Shown here piece after piece: positions 1 through 8,058 of a stretch of 43,610 nucleotides of DNA; position 1 is the stretch's first letter, and each line of letters opens with the position of its first letter. Position numbers and translations under genes: made by a program. The stretch comes from Hyphomicrobiales bacterium (GTDB lineage: Bacteria; Pseudomonadota; Alphaproteobacteria; Rhizobiales; Beijerinckiaceae), in assembly GCA_947455455.1 (NCBI GenBank), contig CANGOE010000015.1:1-43610 (forward strand), read 5' to 3'. The notes below the pieces were generated by a model. That model was given only the letters and a program-made list of their open reading frames with translations. It made no database searches and was not told where the DNA came from.

Positions 1-1288
1 AAGGCACGTTCTGGCCACCATAGCGGCGTACCCGCACATTGGCCTGTTCGGCATGGCCGACAAAGCCTTCCAGCAGGCACAGGCGCGAGCAATAGGCCCC
101 GATTGTGGCCGAAGCCTCATCGGTGGTGACCTTCTGCCAGGTGCAGGTTTTCATGAATTTGCCAACCCACAGACCGCCGGTATAGCGCGCGGCCTTCATG
201 GTCGGCAGGGTATGGTTGGTGCCGATTACCTTGTCGCCGAAGGCCACATTGGTGCGCGGACCCAGAAACAGCGCACCGAAATTGCGCATATTGTCACGGA
301 ACCAGTCATCGCGATCGGTCATCACCTGCACATGCTCGGATGCGACGAAATCGGCCTGTGCCAGCATCTCTTCATAGCTGTCACACACGATCACTTCGCC
401 GAAATCGGTCCAGGCCTGACGCGCCACTTCGCCGGTCGGCAGGATCGTCAGGATCCGTTCGATCTCGGCCATGGTTTCGCGCGCCAGCTTTTCCGAATTG
501 GTGATCAGCACGGCGGGGGATGTCGGGCCGTGTTCGGCCTGACCGAGCAAATCGGTGGCACAGATTTCCGCATCCACGGTCTCGTCGGCAATCACCAGCG
601 TTTCGGTCGGACCGGCAAACAGATCGATGCCGACGCGGCCATAGAGCTGGCGCTTGGCTTCGGCCACAAAGGCATTGCCCGGACCCACCAGCATATCGAC
701 CGGCTTGACGCTCTGGGTGCCCAAGGCCATGGCGGCAACAGCCTGCACACCGCCCAGAACCAGAATTTCATCCGCGCCACCCATATGCATGGCCGCGACA
801 ATCGCCGGATGCGGACCCCCCTGATGGGGAGGCGCCGAGGCAATCACCCGGTCCACGCCGGCCACTTTGGCTGTCACAACCGACATATGGGCCGAAGCCA
901 CCATCGGATAACGGCCGCCCGGCACATAGCAACCAACGGCCTGCATCGGCACATTGCGATGGCCGAGAATCACTCCCGGCATGGTTTCCACTTCCAGATC
1001 TTTCAGGCAGGCTTTTTGCGCCTGTGCGAAATTGCGGACCTGTGTCTGGGCAAAAGCAATGTCTTCGAGATCGCGCGGGGCGACCCGATCCATCGTTTCC
1101 TTGATTTCCTTCGGAGAGAGGAAAAATTCCTTGGGCTCCCAGCCGTCGAATTTTTTCGACAGATCACGGATCGCCGCATCGCCGCGGGCTTCGACATCGG
1201 CCAGAATGGTTTCGACGGTTTCGCGGACCTGACGGTCGTAATCTTTGCGGGCTTGGGCATCTCTGCCATGCTTCAGGTGGCGTGCCAT
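1..1288 (-). CDS. HisD-family NAD-dependent dehydrogenase (histidinol or sulfopropanediol dehydrogenase-like), 3' end cut by window
   Basis: This is a zinc- and NAD-dependent dehydrogenase of the histidinol dehydrogenase family; about 429 codons are present and the C-terminal end runs off the window. The ATG at 1288 is preceded by GGAGAG at good spacing. Family residues are in place: GQAEHGPT near residue 249 (zinc-binding Gln and His), SEHVQV near 319 (catalytic Glu-His), [13 protein letters not shown] near 352 (zinc Asp region) and EGFVGHAEQ near 410 (last zinc His). The nucleotide-binding segment reads [16 protein letters not shown], which I recall as typical of the non-histidine HisD paralogues such as sulfopropanediol dehydrogenase HpsN. 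No other his gene is near; the neighbours are catabolic, so a role outside histidine synthesis is more likely. The family is certain, the substrate is not. Confidence 0.88.
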   Translation of the reverse strand, partial: MARHLKHGRDAQARKDYDRQVRETVETILADVEARGDAAIRDLSKKFDGWEPKEFFLSPKEIKETMDRVAPRDLEDIAFAQTQVRNFAQAQKACLKDLEVETMPGVILGHRNVPMQAVGCYVPGGRYPMVASAHMSVVTAKVAGVDRVIASAPPHQGGPHPAIVAAMHMGGADEILVLGGVQAVAAMALGTQSVKPVDMLVGPGNAFVAEAKRQLYGRVGIDLFAGPTETLVIADETVDAEICATDLLGQAEHGPTSPAVLITNSEKLARETMAEIERILTILPTGEVARQAWTDFGEVIVCDSYEEMLAQADFVASEHVQVMTDRDDWFRDNMRNFGALFLGPRTNVAFGDKVIGTNHTLPTMKAARYTGGLWVGKFMKTCTWQKVTTDEASATIGAYCSRLCLLEGFVGHAEQANVRVRRYGGQNVP

Positions 1289-1384
1289 GGGGCTTCTCTC
1301 CGGTTTTCGTGTGATTATTCAATCATGAAGGTTAGGTAGGGCGAACAATCTGTGCAGGCAAGGGCGGGATGATCGGTTCACGCT

Positions 1385-1846
1385 TCAGTCTGACAGATGG
1401 AAGGTCAATGCACCGCAGGTGACAAGCGCGAGGGCCAGCCACTTCATCGGCGAAATGGTTACGCTTTGCAGGCCCCACATGCCGAAACCATCGGCCGTAA
1501 TCGCGCCGATCAATTGTCCGGCAATGACCGCAAGCAAAAACACCACGCTTCCGGTGCGCGGAACCACCACCAGTGCGCCGATCACGAAGACAGCGCCGGT
1601 AATGCCGCCAATCCAGGCCCACCACGGCGCTTCGGCCATGGCTTCAAGGGTCGGCAATTCCCTGACGGTAAAAAGGGCGAAGACAAACACCAGCAAGACG
1701 CTGGTGCCGATCGAATAGAGGGCGGCAAGCGCAGGCGCACCGAGGCGGCGGGCCGCCTCGGCATTGACAGGCGCCTGCCATGTCAGAAACAGACCCAGCA
1801 TCATGCAAAACAGGATCAGGACGATTTTCTCGGTTAAGCCGGACAT
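1385..1846 (-). CDS. DMT-superfamily small membrane transporter, YdcZ/DUF606 type
   Basis: A 153-residue very hydrophobic protein with about five predicted membrane helices, the size of half an EamA-type transporter, as in the YdcZ/DUF606 family of inner-membrane proteins. The start ATG at 1846 has AGGAAAG upstream and is preferred over an in-frame start 42 codons earlier, because that longer N-terminus is hydrophilic and would overlap the upstream GST gene. The protein begins with a membrane helix (KIVLILFCMMLGLF) and ends with an ALALVTCGALTFHL helix. It lies 25 bases after the GST-like gene on the same strand, so the two are probably cotranscribed. The transported compound is unknown. Confidence 0.75.
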   Translation of the reverse strand: MSGLTEKIVLILFCMMLGLFLTWQAPVNAEAARRLGAPALAALYSIGTSVLLVFVFALFTVRELPTLEAMAEAPWWAWIGGITGAVFVIGALVVVPRTGSVVFLLAVIAGQLIGAITADGFGMWGLQSVTISPMKWLALALVTCGALTFHLSD

Positions 1847-1871
1847 CGAGGGTCTTTCCTGAGTGCAACCG

Positions 1872-2519
1872 TCAGATTTGCGGTGCGCCGGGCTGGCGCA
1901 AGGGATGGGAGTCCATGAAAGCGGGATTGGCAAAGCAGGTCTCGCCCAGGGCTTTGACCGTAGGATAGGCACTCAAATCCATTTTGAACAATTGCGCCGA
2001 TACCAAATGACCGGCAATCCCGATATCGGCAATGCCCGGGGTCGAGCCGACAGCATAGGGGCTAGGCGGGCGCTTTTTCAGCATGGTTTCATAGGTGTTC
2101 AGACCGCGTGCGATCCAATGGGTCGCCCATTGGTCGATGGCGGGTCCGTCGGCACCCAGCGACTGGCCCAGATAGCCCCGCACACGCGGCACGATCAGCG
2201 GATGGGCATCGGCGATGTTGACCATGGCCAAAGCCCGCGCATAGGCACGATCCACCGGATCCTTCGGCAACAAAGCCGGTTCGGGATGGGTTTCATCCAG
2301 ATATTCGATGATCGGCAAGGATTGGAAAAAGCTGTTGGCACCGTCCACCAGTGTCGGGACGGCATGTTCGGCATTGATCGCGCTATAGTCGGAAGAGAAC
2401 TGCTCGCCCGACAGAATATCAACAGAAACCTCATCAAACGGCAGATGCTTGAGCCGCAAAGCGGTACGCACACGGAACGCCGCAATAGAACGCCAGAACC
2501 CGTAAAGTTTGATGGCCAT
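1872..2519 (-). CDS. maiA: Maleylacetoacetate isomerase-like glutathione S-transferase (zeta class)
   Basis: A 215-residue soluble glutathione S-transferase. The N-terminal thioredoxin-like half begins KLYGFWRSIAAFRVRTAL, with the Ser-containing active-site loop seen in zeta-class enzymes, and has the usual VPTLVDG cis-proline segment and the QSLPIIEYLDE glutathione-binding segment near residues 63-75. The all-helical C-terminal half carries the GIADIGIAGHLVSAQL N-capping region. Length fits maleylacetoacetate isomerase (about 212 residues), which isomerises maleylacetoacetate in tyrosine/homogentisate breakdown. The ATG at 2519 is chosen because GGAGAG lies just before it; an ATG five codons upstream overlaps that ribosome-binding site. 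No homogentisate dioxygenase or fumarylacetoacetase lies nearby, so the substrate may differ. Confidence 0.8.
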   Translation of the reverse strand: MAIKLYGFWRSIAAFRVRTALRLKHLPFDEVSVDILSGEQFSSDYSAINAEHAVPTLVDGANSFFQSLPIIEYLDETHPEPALLPKDPVDRAYARALAMVNIADAHPLIVPRVRGYLGQSLGADGPAIDQWATHWIARGLNTYETMLKKRPPSPYAVGSTPGIADIGIAGHLVSAQLFKMDLSAYPTVKALGETCFANPAFMDSHPLRQPGAPQI

Positions 2520-2646
2520 TGTGTTTCTCTCCATGATCTTGTTCTGGGGCTAACCAACCCTGCTTTCATTGGTCTGACAAGGCCTATGCAAGCGGATGGG
2601 CCGCGCTGTTAAAGCATAGCTGGCGCAAAAATCAGGCCGTGTGGTC

Positions 2647-3582
2647 TTATATCTGGCCATCCGTCCCTGCGCCGCAGACAATGATGCAGACATGCTGGTC
2701 GGGCTGGATCGTGACGGCACCGGTCTGCAGGGCGGCCAGCGTCGCCGCGCCCGACAGGTCGGCGGCAATGCCGCATTCGAACCACAGGGTCTTGGCCGCA
2801 TGTGCCATATCGTCATCGCTGATCAGGACCACGTCATCGAGTGTCGAGCGGATCAGTTCGAACACCCGTTCGTCGGTCCGTTTCGAGGCCATGGTCGGCA
2901 CGCGGGTTTCGATCCTGTCGAGCGTGACTACCTGATTGGCGGCAAGGCTGGCATGCAAAGTGGGCGCACCGAACGGTTCGATCCCGATCACCTTGACCTG
3001 CGGACGGCGGGCCTTGATGGCCGTGCCAAGTCCGGCGGCCAGTCCACCGCCGCCAATGGCCACAAGCACGACATCGACATCGGGCATGTCGTCAAGAATT
3101 TCGAGGCCGAGCGTGCCCTGTCCGGCCACCACAAAGGGATCGGAAAACGGATGGACATAGGCCGCGCCGGTGCTTTGCGCATAGGCCAGCGCCTGGACAT
3201 TGCATTCATCGAATGAATCGCCAGCGATCACCGTATCGGCATTCCAGCCCTTGAATTTGGGCAATTTGTCGGGCGCGACATTGGAGGGCAGAAAAATCCT
3301 GGTCGGCACACCCATCACATAGCCGGTGCGGGCAATCGCCAATCCATGATTGCCACCGGAGGCTGTCACAAGCCCTTTGGCAATGGTTTCGGGCGGCAGG
3401 GTCAAAAGCCTGTTGATGGCCCCGCGTGCCTTGAACGAGCCGGTCACCTGTTGCAATTCAAGTTTCAACGTGGCGCGGAAAGGCAGGGCATCGCGCCATT
3501 GGCTGACAGGCAGAACAGGGGTATGACGCACATAGGGACTGATGCGGGCGCGGGCGGCTTCGATATCGGCAATCGTAATCAT
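2647..3582 (-). CDS. Threonine/serine dehydratase, fold-type II PLP enzyme
   Basis: A 311-residue pyridoxal-phosphate enzyme of the threonine ammonia-lyase / serine racemase group. The Schiff-base lysine is Lys51 in GSFKARGAIN, the substrate loop is TASGGNHGLA near residue 73, and the phosphate-binding glycine loop is GGGGLAAGLG near 178. It ends soon after the catalytic domain and so lacks the ACT regulatory domain of biosynthetic IlvA; this is the catabolic or racemase-like form. It likely deaminates L-threonine or L-serine (or a hydroxylated analogue) in the cytoplasm. The ATG at 3582 has AAGGATAA upstream. The gap of 127 bases to the GST gene suggests separate or weakly linked transcription. 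Exact substrate uncertain. Confidence 0.85.
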   Translation of the reverse strand: MITIADIEAARARISPYVRHTPVLPVSQWRDALPFRATLKLELQQVTGSFKARGAINRLLTLPPETIAKGLVTASGGNHGLAIARTGYVMGVPTRIFLPSNVAPDKLPKFKGWNADTVIAGDSFDECNVQALAYAQSTGAAYVHPFSDPFVVAGQGTLGLEILDDMPDVDVVLVAIGGGGLAAGLGTAIKARRPQVKVIGIEPFGAPTLHASLAANQVVTLDRIETRVPTMASKRTDERVFELIRSTLDDVVLISDDDMAHAAKTLWFECGIAADLSGAATLAALQTGAVTIQPDQHVCIIVCGAGTDGQI

Positions 3583-3720
3583 AATGGGTCTTATCCTTGA
3601 TATGGCCGGTGTGATGAAGCGCTGGCCCGAATTTTTCTTCTGCGGGATAGTCCCAAATCAGACGATCTCATGCAACACTGTGTTTGAAGACTTAACATGA
3701 ATGGCAATCGGGAGACAAAA

Positions 3721-4479
3721 ATGGCTGATGATCTGAACGCGCGTGTCGCGCATACCCTTGTAGAGGCCTATAAAAGCGGCCATCGCGCGCCGGTGGATGC
3801 CGATGCACGGGCGCTGTCGCGCGAAGGCGCTGTGGCTGTGCAAGGGCTGGTCGCCAAGGGCACGGGCGATCATCCGACCGGTTGGAAAGTGGCTGTGATC
3901 GAAGGCACTCCGGCCTATGCACCGATGATGGATTCGGTGATCAAGCCATCCGGGGCCACGTTCAAGATCCCCGAAGAAGGGTTTCTGGTCGAAATCGAGG
4001 TTGCCGCGCGTCTGTCGCATGATCTGACCCCGCGTCCGGGCAAGCCCTATACACGCGAAGAGGTGACCGCCGCGATTTCGGAATGGGTGGTCGGCATCGA
4101 ATTGATCGGTTCGCGCTTCCAGAAATCACCCGGCGATGCGCCGTTTCCGGCATGGCTGGCCGACAGCATGGGCAATGCCGCCTATATCACCGGCCCGTCG
4201 GTTGCCGCCGCGCAAGTGGGCGATCTGCCGACCCTGCGCGTGCGCTGGTGGCTTGATGGCGAGCAAAAGCATGACAAGGTCGGCGGTCATCCGCAAAACG
4301 ACCCGATCCTGCCGATCCTGTTGAATGCCAATGCGCCAGCCGATGCGTTCGGCGGTTTCAAGGCGGGTCATCTGATCACGACAGGCAGTTTGACCGTGCC
4401 GTTGGTGGTCAGCCATGCCAGCACGATCAAGGCTGAAATCGACGGCATCGGCGTTGTCGAATGTGTGTTGGTCGCCTGA
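3721..4479 (+). CDS. 2-keto-4-pentenoate hydratase / MhpD-like protein of the FAH fold
   Basis: A 252-residue protein of the 2-oxopent-4-enoate hydratase (MhpD, COG3971) type. Recognisable parts are GWKVAVI near residue 55, the acidic metal-site segment EGFLVEIEVAARLSHDL near residues 85-101, and the C-terminal GHLITTGSLT where the family carries its conserved GxxxxTGS motif. Such enzymes hydrate 2-hydroxydienoates in meta-cleavage pathways, using Mg or Mn. The ATG at 3721 is preceded by GGGAGA at seven bases and is preferred to an ATG eight codons upstream. It is alone on the plus strand between two minus-strand blocks and ends in a strong terminator. The actual substrate is unknown. Confidence 0.8.
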   Translation: MADDLNARVAHTLVEAYKSGHRAPVDADARALSREGAVAVQGLVAKGTGDHPTGWKVAVIEGTPAYAPMMDSVIKPSGATFKIPEEGFLVEIEVAARLSHDLTPRPGKPYTREEVTAAISEWVVGIELIGSRFQKSPGDAPFPAWLADSMGNAAYITGPSVAAAQVGDLPTLRVRWWLDGEQKHDKVGGHPQNDPILPILLNANAPADAFGGFKAGHLITTGSLTVPLVVSHASTIKAEIDGIGVVECVLVA

Positions 4480-4513
4480 TCCCCGATCGGTCTCTGGCAG
4501 GCCTATGAGACAG

Positions 4514-4541
4514 AACCGGCGCTCTATGCGCCGGTTTTTTT
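4514..4541 (+). terminator. Rho-independent terminator after the hydratase-like gene
   Basis: A perfect 9-base-pair GC-rich stem (4514-4522 with 4528-4536, loop TCTAT) runs straight into seven T residues. It lies 35 bases after the plus-strand stop codon and touches the stop codon of the converging ABC permease gene. Confidence 0.9.
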
Positions 4542-5403
4542 ATTTGCTGCGCGGGTCGAGCGCATCGCGCAAGCCGTCACCCAGCAGGTTGAAACAGATC
4601 ACCGAGACGAAAATCGCCAGCCCCGGCCACACCGCCATCCACGGCGCATTGGTCAAAAAGCGTTGGGCGGCATTGAGCATCGAGCCCCACGAAGGAAGCG
4701 GCGGTTGCTGGCCCAAACCCAGAAACGACAGGCTGGCTTCGGCAATGATTGCAGTGGCGACCGTCAACGTGGCCTGCACCAATAGCGAGGGCAAGACATT
4801 CGGCAGGATATGGCGCAGGGCAATGCGGTGCACCGGATTGCCGACGGCACGTGCGGCCTCGATATAATCCTCGGTCTTGATTGCCAGCGTCTGGCCACGG
4901 GTCAGCCGGACAAAAATCGGCGTGGCGGTAATGCCGATGGCGATCATCGCATTGCCCAGACTCGGGCCCAGAAAGGCGGCCAATGCAATCGCCAGAATGA
5001 GAAAGGGGCAGGCCAGCATCGCATCGGTGAAGCGGCTGATCAGCATATCGGTCCAGCCGCCGCGATAGCCTGCAATCAGGCCTAGCGGAACGCCGATCAG
5101 CAAAGCGATACCGACGGAAATCACGCCAGCCGACAGCGAGGCCCGGGCTCCCCAGATCACGCGGGCCAGCAAATCGCGTCCCACCTCGTCGGTCCCCATC
5201 CAGTGGAGCCAACTGGGAGCTTTGCGCACCAGCAGGTAATTCTGTTTGATCGGATCATAGGGCGCGATCAGCGGAGCGAACACCGCCATCCCGATCAAAA
5301 GCACAATCACAGCCAGCGCAACCAGTGCCGAGGGCCGCGCCTTCAGCCGCCGCCAGGCGCGGGCACCGGGGGATTCGAGGGTAAGCGGGGAGGAGGTGCT
5401 CAT
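4540..5403 (-). CDS. Peptide-type ABC transporter permease, DppC/OppC family
   Basis: A 287-residue inner-membrane permease. It has the N-terminal OppC segment (one helix at about residues 29-50, VALAVIVLLIGMAVFAPLIA, followed by a periplasmic loop with HWMGTDEVGRDLLARVIWG) and a five-helix BPD_transp_1 domain with the EAA coupling loop near residue 185 (YIEAARAVGNP). It pairs with the DppB-like permease two bases upstream. The ATG at 5403 follows the stop codon of that gene within TGAGCATG; a TTG two codons upstream is less likely. It is the last gene of the gamma-glutamyltransferase operon. Substrate is inferred from context to be a peptide or gamma-glutamyl compound. Confidence 0.92.
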   Translation of the reverse strand: MSTSSPLTLESPGARAWRRLKARPSALVALAVIVLLIGMAVFAPLIAPYDPIKQNYLLVRKAPSWLHWMGTDEVGRDLLARVIWGARASLSAGVISVGIALLIGVPLGLIAGYRGGWTDMLISRFTDAMLACPFLILAIALAAFLGPSLGNAMIAIGITATPIFVRLTRGQTLAIKTEDYIEAARAVGNPVHRIALRHILPNVLPSLLVQATLTVATAIIAEASLSFLGLGQQPPLPSWGSMLNAAQRFLTNAPWMAVWPGLAIFVSVICFNLLGDGLRDALDPRSK

Positions 5404-5405
5404 GC

Positions 5406-6347
5406 TCAATCCCTCAGCCGCGGATTAACGAGGATATAGCCGATATCCGCCAGCAGGTTCAAAAGAATATAGGTGGAGGCGGTGACCAGCACCACGCCCT
5501 GCACCACCGCATAATCACGGTTGAACACCGCATCGACAATCAATTTGCCAAAACCCGGAATGGTAAAAATCTGCTCGGTCAACACCGCGCCCGACAGCAG
5601 GGTGCCGAATTCCAGCGCGCCGAGCGTGATGACGGGGGTCAGGGCATTGCGCATCGCATGTTTGATCACCACCACGCGTTCCGACAGGCCCTTGGCGCGC
5701 GCGGTGCGGACATAGTCGGATGACAAAGCCTGCAACATCGCCCCGCGGGTGTGCCGCATCAAGACACCGGCAATCGCGTTGCCCAGCACGAAGGCGGGCA
5801 TGATGGTGGTGCGCATGGATTGCCAGAAATCCTCGAACGGGCTGACATAGCCCGAAGCGGGCAACCAGCCCAACTCGACCGAAAACAGGAAAATCAGCAT
5901 GATGCCGAGCCAGAAATTCGGGGTCGAAATGCCGATCAATCCCAGCACATTCACCAGTGAATCCAGCGCCCGGCCTTTATAGACCGCAGAGAGAATCCCA
6001 AGTCCCACCCCGATCACCAGCGCAATGATCATCGCCATCACGGCCAGTTGCAGGGTCACCGGCAGTTTGGTGGTCACCAGCTCGGACACCGCCACTTTCA
6101 GCCGCATCGACTCGCCCAGATTGCCCGACAGCACGCCCTTGATCCAGAACAGATACTGGATCGGTATCGGTTGATCGAGATGGTATTGGGCGCGGATTTG
6201 CGCGATCACGGCCGGATCATTGTCCTCGCCCGCCATGATCATGGCAGGGTCGCCCGGCAACAGATGTTGCAAGGAGAAAATAATCACCGACACGAAAAAC
6301 ACCGTCGGCAATAATTGGATGAGGCGTTTGCTGATCAGCGTGAACAT
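5406..6347 (-). CDS. Peptide-type ABC transporter permease, DppB/OppB/GsiC family
   Basis: A 313-residue inner-membrane permease with the typical OppB start (an amphipathic LISKRLIQLLPTVFFVSVII helix), a periplasmic domain carrying LLPGDPA, and a C-terminal BPD_transp_1 domain. The EAA-like coupling loop is at YVRTARAKGLSERVV near residue 227. Length matches DppB/GsiC. It is separated from the upstream binding-protein gene by 69 bases that hold a strong hairpin (6379-6409), and is followed within two bases by its partner permease. Together they should form the membrane channel of the importer whose ATPases are encoded at 8042-10113. Confidence 0.93.
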   Translation of the reverse strand: MFTLISKRLIQLLPTVFFVSVIIFSLQHLLPGDPAMIMAGEDNDPAVIAQIRAQYHLDQPIPIQYLFWIKGVLSGNLGESMRLKVAVSELVTTKLPVTLQLAVMAMIIALVIGVGLGILSAVYKGRALDSLVNVLGLIGISTPNFWLGIMLIFLFSVELGWLPASGYVSPFEDFWQSMRTTIMPAFVLGNAIAGVLMRHTRGAMLQALSSDYVRTARAKGLSERVVVIKHAMRNALTPVITLGALEFGTLLSGAVLTEQIFTIPGFGKLIVDAVFNRDYAVVQGVVLVTASTYILLNLLADIGYILVNPRLRD

Positions 6348-6378
6348 TCAATCGTCCGCTTGTGTGTCCGGTCAGAAA

Positions 6379-6409
6379 CAGGGGTGGACCCCTCGTGGCT
6401 CCACCCCTG
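6379..6409 (-). promoter_or_regulatory. Intercistronic hairpin between binding-protein and permease genes
   Basis: A perfect 10-base-pair stem, CAGGGGTGGA (6379-6388) with TCCACCCCTG (6400-6409), has an 11-base loop. On the transcribed minus strand it follows the binding-protein stop codon by eight bases and has no U-run after it. It probably protects the upstream message from 3' exonucleases or partly terminates, so that more binding protein than permease is made. Confidence 0.7.
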
Positions 6410-6416
6410 CAAAGGC

Positions 6417-7946
6417 TTATTTGAGTTTGGCACCGGTCAGACGGATCAGGCCGTCTGCCAGTTGCTTGTAACCGTCGAGCTTGTCGCTATGGGCCACCAG
6501 AACCTTGGAATGGTACAGGTAGAGCACGCCGCCTTCATCCTGCATGATCTTGGTGATCTTTTCATAGACAGGCTTGCGCTCGGCCACGCCGTTTTTGGAA
6601 CGGGCTTCAGCCAGCAAAGCATCGACATCCTTGTTGCAATAGCCGGTATAGTTCAAGGGCTGGCCGCAGGCATGGAAGCTGTAGGAATTGCCGTCGGGAT
6701 CGGTCCGGCCCGACCAGTTGAGCAGATAGGCCTGATAGTTGCCCTGCTCGGCCTGTGTCAGCGAGGTGGCGAATTCGGTGACGCGGATTTTGAAATCAAA
6801 GCCCGCTTCAGCCGCCATGGACTGGATCACTTCGGCCACGGAACGGGCTTCGGGATTGTTGGGAACCATGAAATCAATTGCCAGCGGGGTTTTGACACCG
6901 GCCGCTTTCAGCAATTCCTTCGCCTTGTTCACATCACGCCCGGTGACCGGAAAAGACTTCTGGTAATAGGGATTTTCGGGATTGACCCACTGGTTGCCCG
7001 GCATGAATTCGCCGTTGAACACCACCTCGTTGATGGCGGCACGGTCGATGCTGTAATTGAGCGCCTGCCGCACGCGCGGATCAAGGCCGAGACCGGTTTT
7101 GCCCGCATCCTTGTTGGCAATATTCATGGTGATGCCGGTATAGGCCAGCGACACGACCGAAGACAGGCGCAGTTTGGGATTGGCCTTGATTTCCTTGATA
7201 TCGGTCGCCGGAGTGCGCTCGATCAGATCAAGCTGGCCGGACCGCAGATTGGCCAGCCGCACCGTGGAATCGGCAATCGGCGTAAAGGTGACTTTGTCGA
7301 AATGGATGTTGGACTTGTTCCAGTAATCGGCAAATCTTTCCAGAACGATCCGGTCCTGCTGGATGCGCTCGACAAATTTGAACGGACCGGCGCAAACCGG
7401 CTTCTGGCCGAATTTATCACCGGCCTCCTTGGCCGCCTTCGGCGAGACGATCATGCCCGCGCGGTCGGTCAACTGGGCCAGCAAGGGCGAGAAGGGCGCT
7501 TTCAGCACCAGCTTCACCGTCAGGGGATCAACGACCACAATCTCGGAGACTGCGCCCAGTTCGGGCTTGCGGAACGAGCCGGGCATGTTGAGATGGCGGT
7601 CGAGCGAGAAGCGCACGGCTTCGGCATCCATCGGCTCGCCGTCATGGAATTTCACATCGGGACGCAGTTTGATGACCATTTCCTTGCCGTCGGCCGAAAC
7701 CGTCGAGGACAAAGCCAGTTGCGGGACAATGTTGAGCTTGTCGTCAATATCGAACAGCTTGTCGCACAAGGAGGCGAACACGATACGGCCGACATAGGAG
7801 CGTGCAAGGCTGGGATCGAGCACATCAGGGTCTTCAGCGAGCCCGATCTTGAAATTGGTCTGGGCCGATGCCGCGCCCAAGCCGAACAGTCCGGCACTGG
7901 CGACAAGACATCCGGTCAGCAAAAGCGTTTTCCATTTCGGTGTCAT
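6417..7946 (-). CDS. Peptide-type ABC transporter periplasmic substrate-binding protein (SBP_bac_5)
   Basis: A 509-residue exported binding protein of the DppA/OppA/GsiB family. It starts MTPKWKTLLLTGCLVASAG and has a Sec signal peptide with cleavage expected after ASA near residue 29. The mature part opens with the SBP_bac_5 pattern (LDPSLARSYVGRIVF, then LRPDVKFHDGEPMDAEAVRFSLDR near residue 100). The ATG at 7946 has AGGAGT upstream and is preferred over an in-frame start 13 codons earlier. It is the fifth gene of the operon, after two ATPase genes and before two permease genes. The ligand is not determined by sequence; the operon points to gamma-glutamyl peptides or glutathione. Confidence 0.93.
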   Translation of the reverse strand: MTPKWKTLLLTGCLVASAGLFGLGAASAQTNFKIGLAEDPDVLDPSLARSYVGRIVFASLCDKLFDIDDKLNIVPQLALSSTVSADGKEMVIKLRPDVKFHDGEPMDAEAVRFSLDRHLNMPGSFRKPELGAVSEIVVVDPLTVKLVLKAPFSPLLAQLTDRAGMIVSPKAAKEAGDKFGQKPVCAGPFKFVERIQQDRIVLERFADYWNKSNIHFDKVTFTPIADSTVRLANLRSGQLDLIERTPATDIKEIKANPKLRLSSVVSLAYTGITMNIANKDAGKTGLGLDPRVRQALNYSIDRAAINEVVFNGEFMPGNQWVNPENPYYQKSFPVTGRDVNKAKELLKAAGVKTPLAIDFMVPNNPEARSVAEVIQSMAAEAGFDFKIRVTEFATSLTQAEQGNYQAYLLNWSGRTDPDGNSYSFHACGQPLNYTGYCNKDVDALLAEARSKNGVAERKPVYEKITKIMQDEGGVLYLYHSKVLVAHSDKLDGYKQLADGLIRLTGAKLK

Positions 7947-7992
7947 GGTAACTCCTGTCAGTAAGGTCATTCGGAGATCGAACAAGAAGGGG

Positions 7993-8058
7993 TATCGAAG
8001 AGGTTAAGGGGTATGAAAGGGTTTAGGGAGTGTGAAAGGGTTTAGGGAGTGTGAAAGG
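7993..8058. repeat. 19-base tandem repeat, about 3.5 copies, at the end of the ATPase gene
   Basis: Copies lie at 7993-8011 (degenerate, 13 of 19 matching), 8012-8030 and 8031-8049 (TGTGAAAGGGTTTAGGGAG type, differing at one base), and a half copy at 8050-8058. On the minus strand each full unit repeats the last four codons of the upstream ATPase gene plus its stop (Phe-His-Thr-Pro-stop), so the array looks like a duplication of the gene's tail. Confidence 0.85.

Noticed and set aside
53-1339. Long plus-strand reading frame of 428 codons
   Set aside because: It is antisense to the HisD-family gene, has a His/Gly/Arg-rich composition typical of mirror frames, and resembles no family.
6315-7964. 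Plus-strand reading frame of 549 codons
   Set aside because: It is the mirror frame of the SBP_bac_5 gene, which has a signal peptide, ribosome-binding site and family motifs; the plus frame has none.
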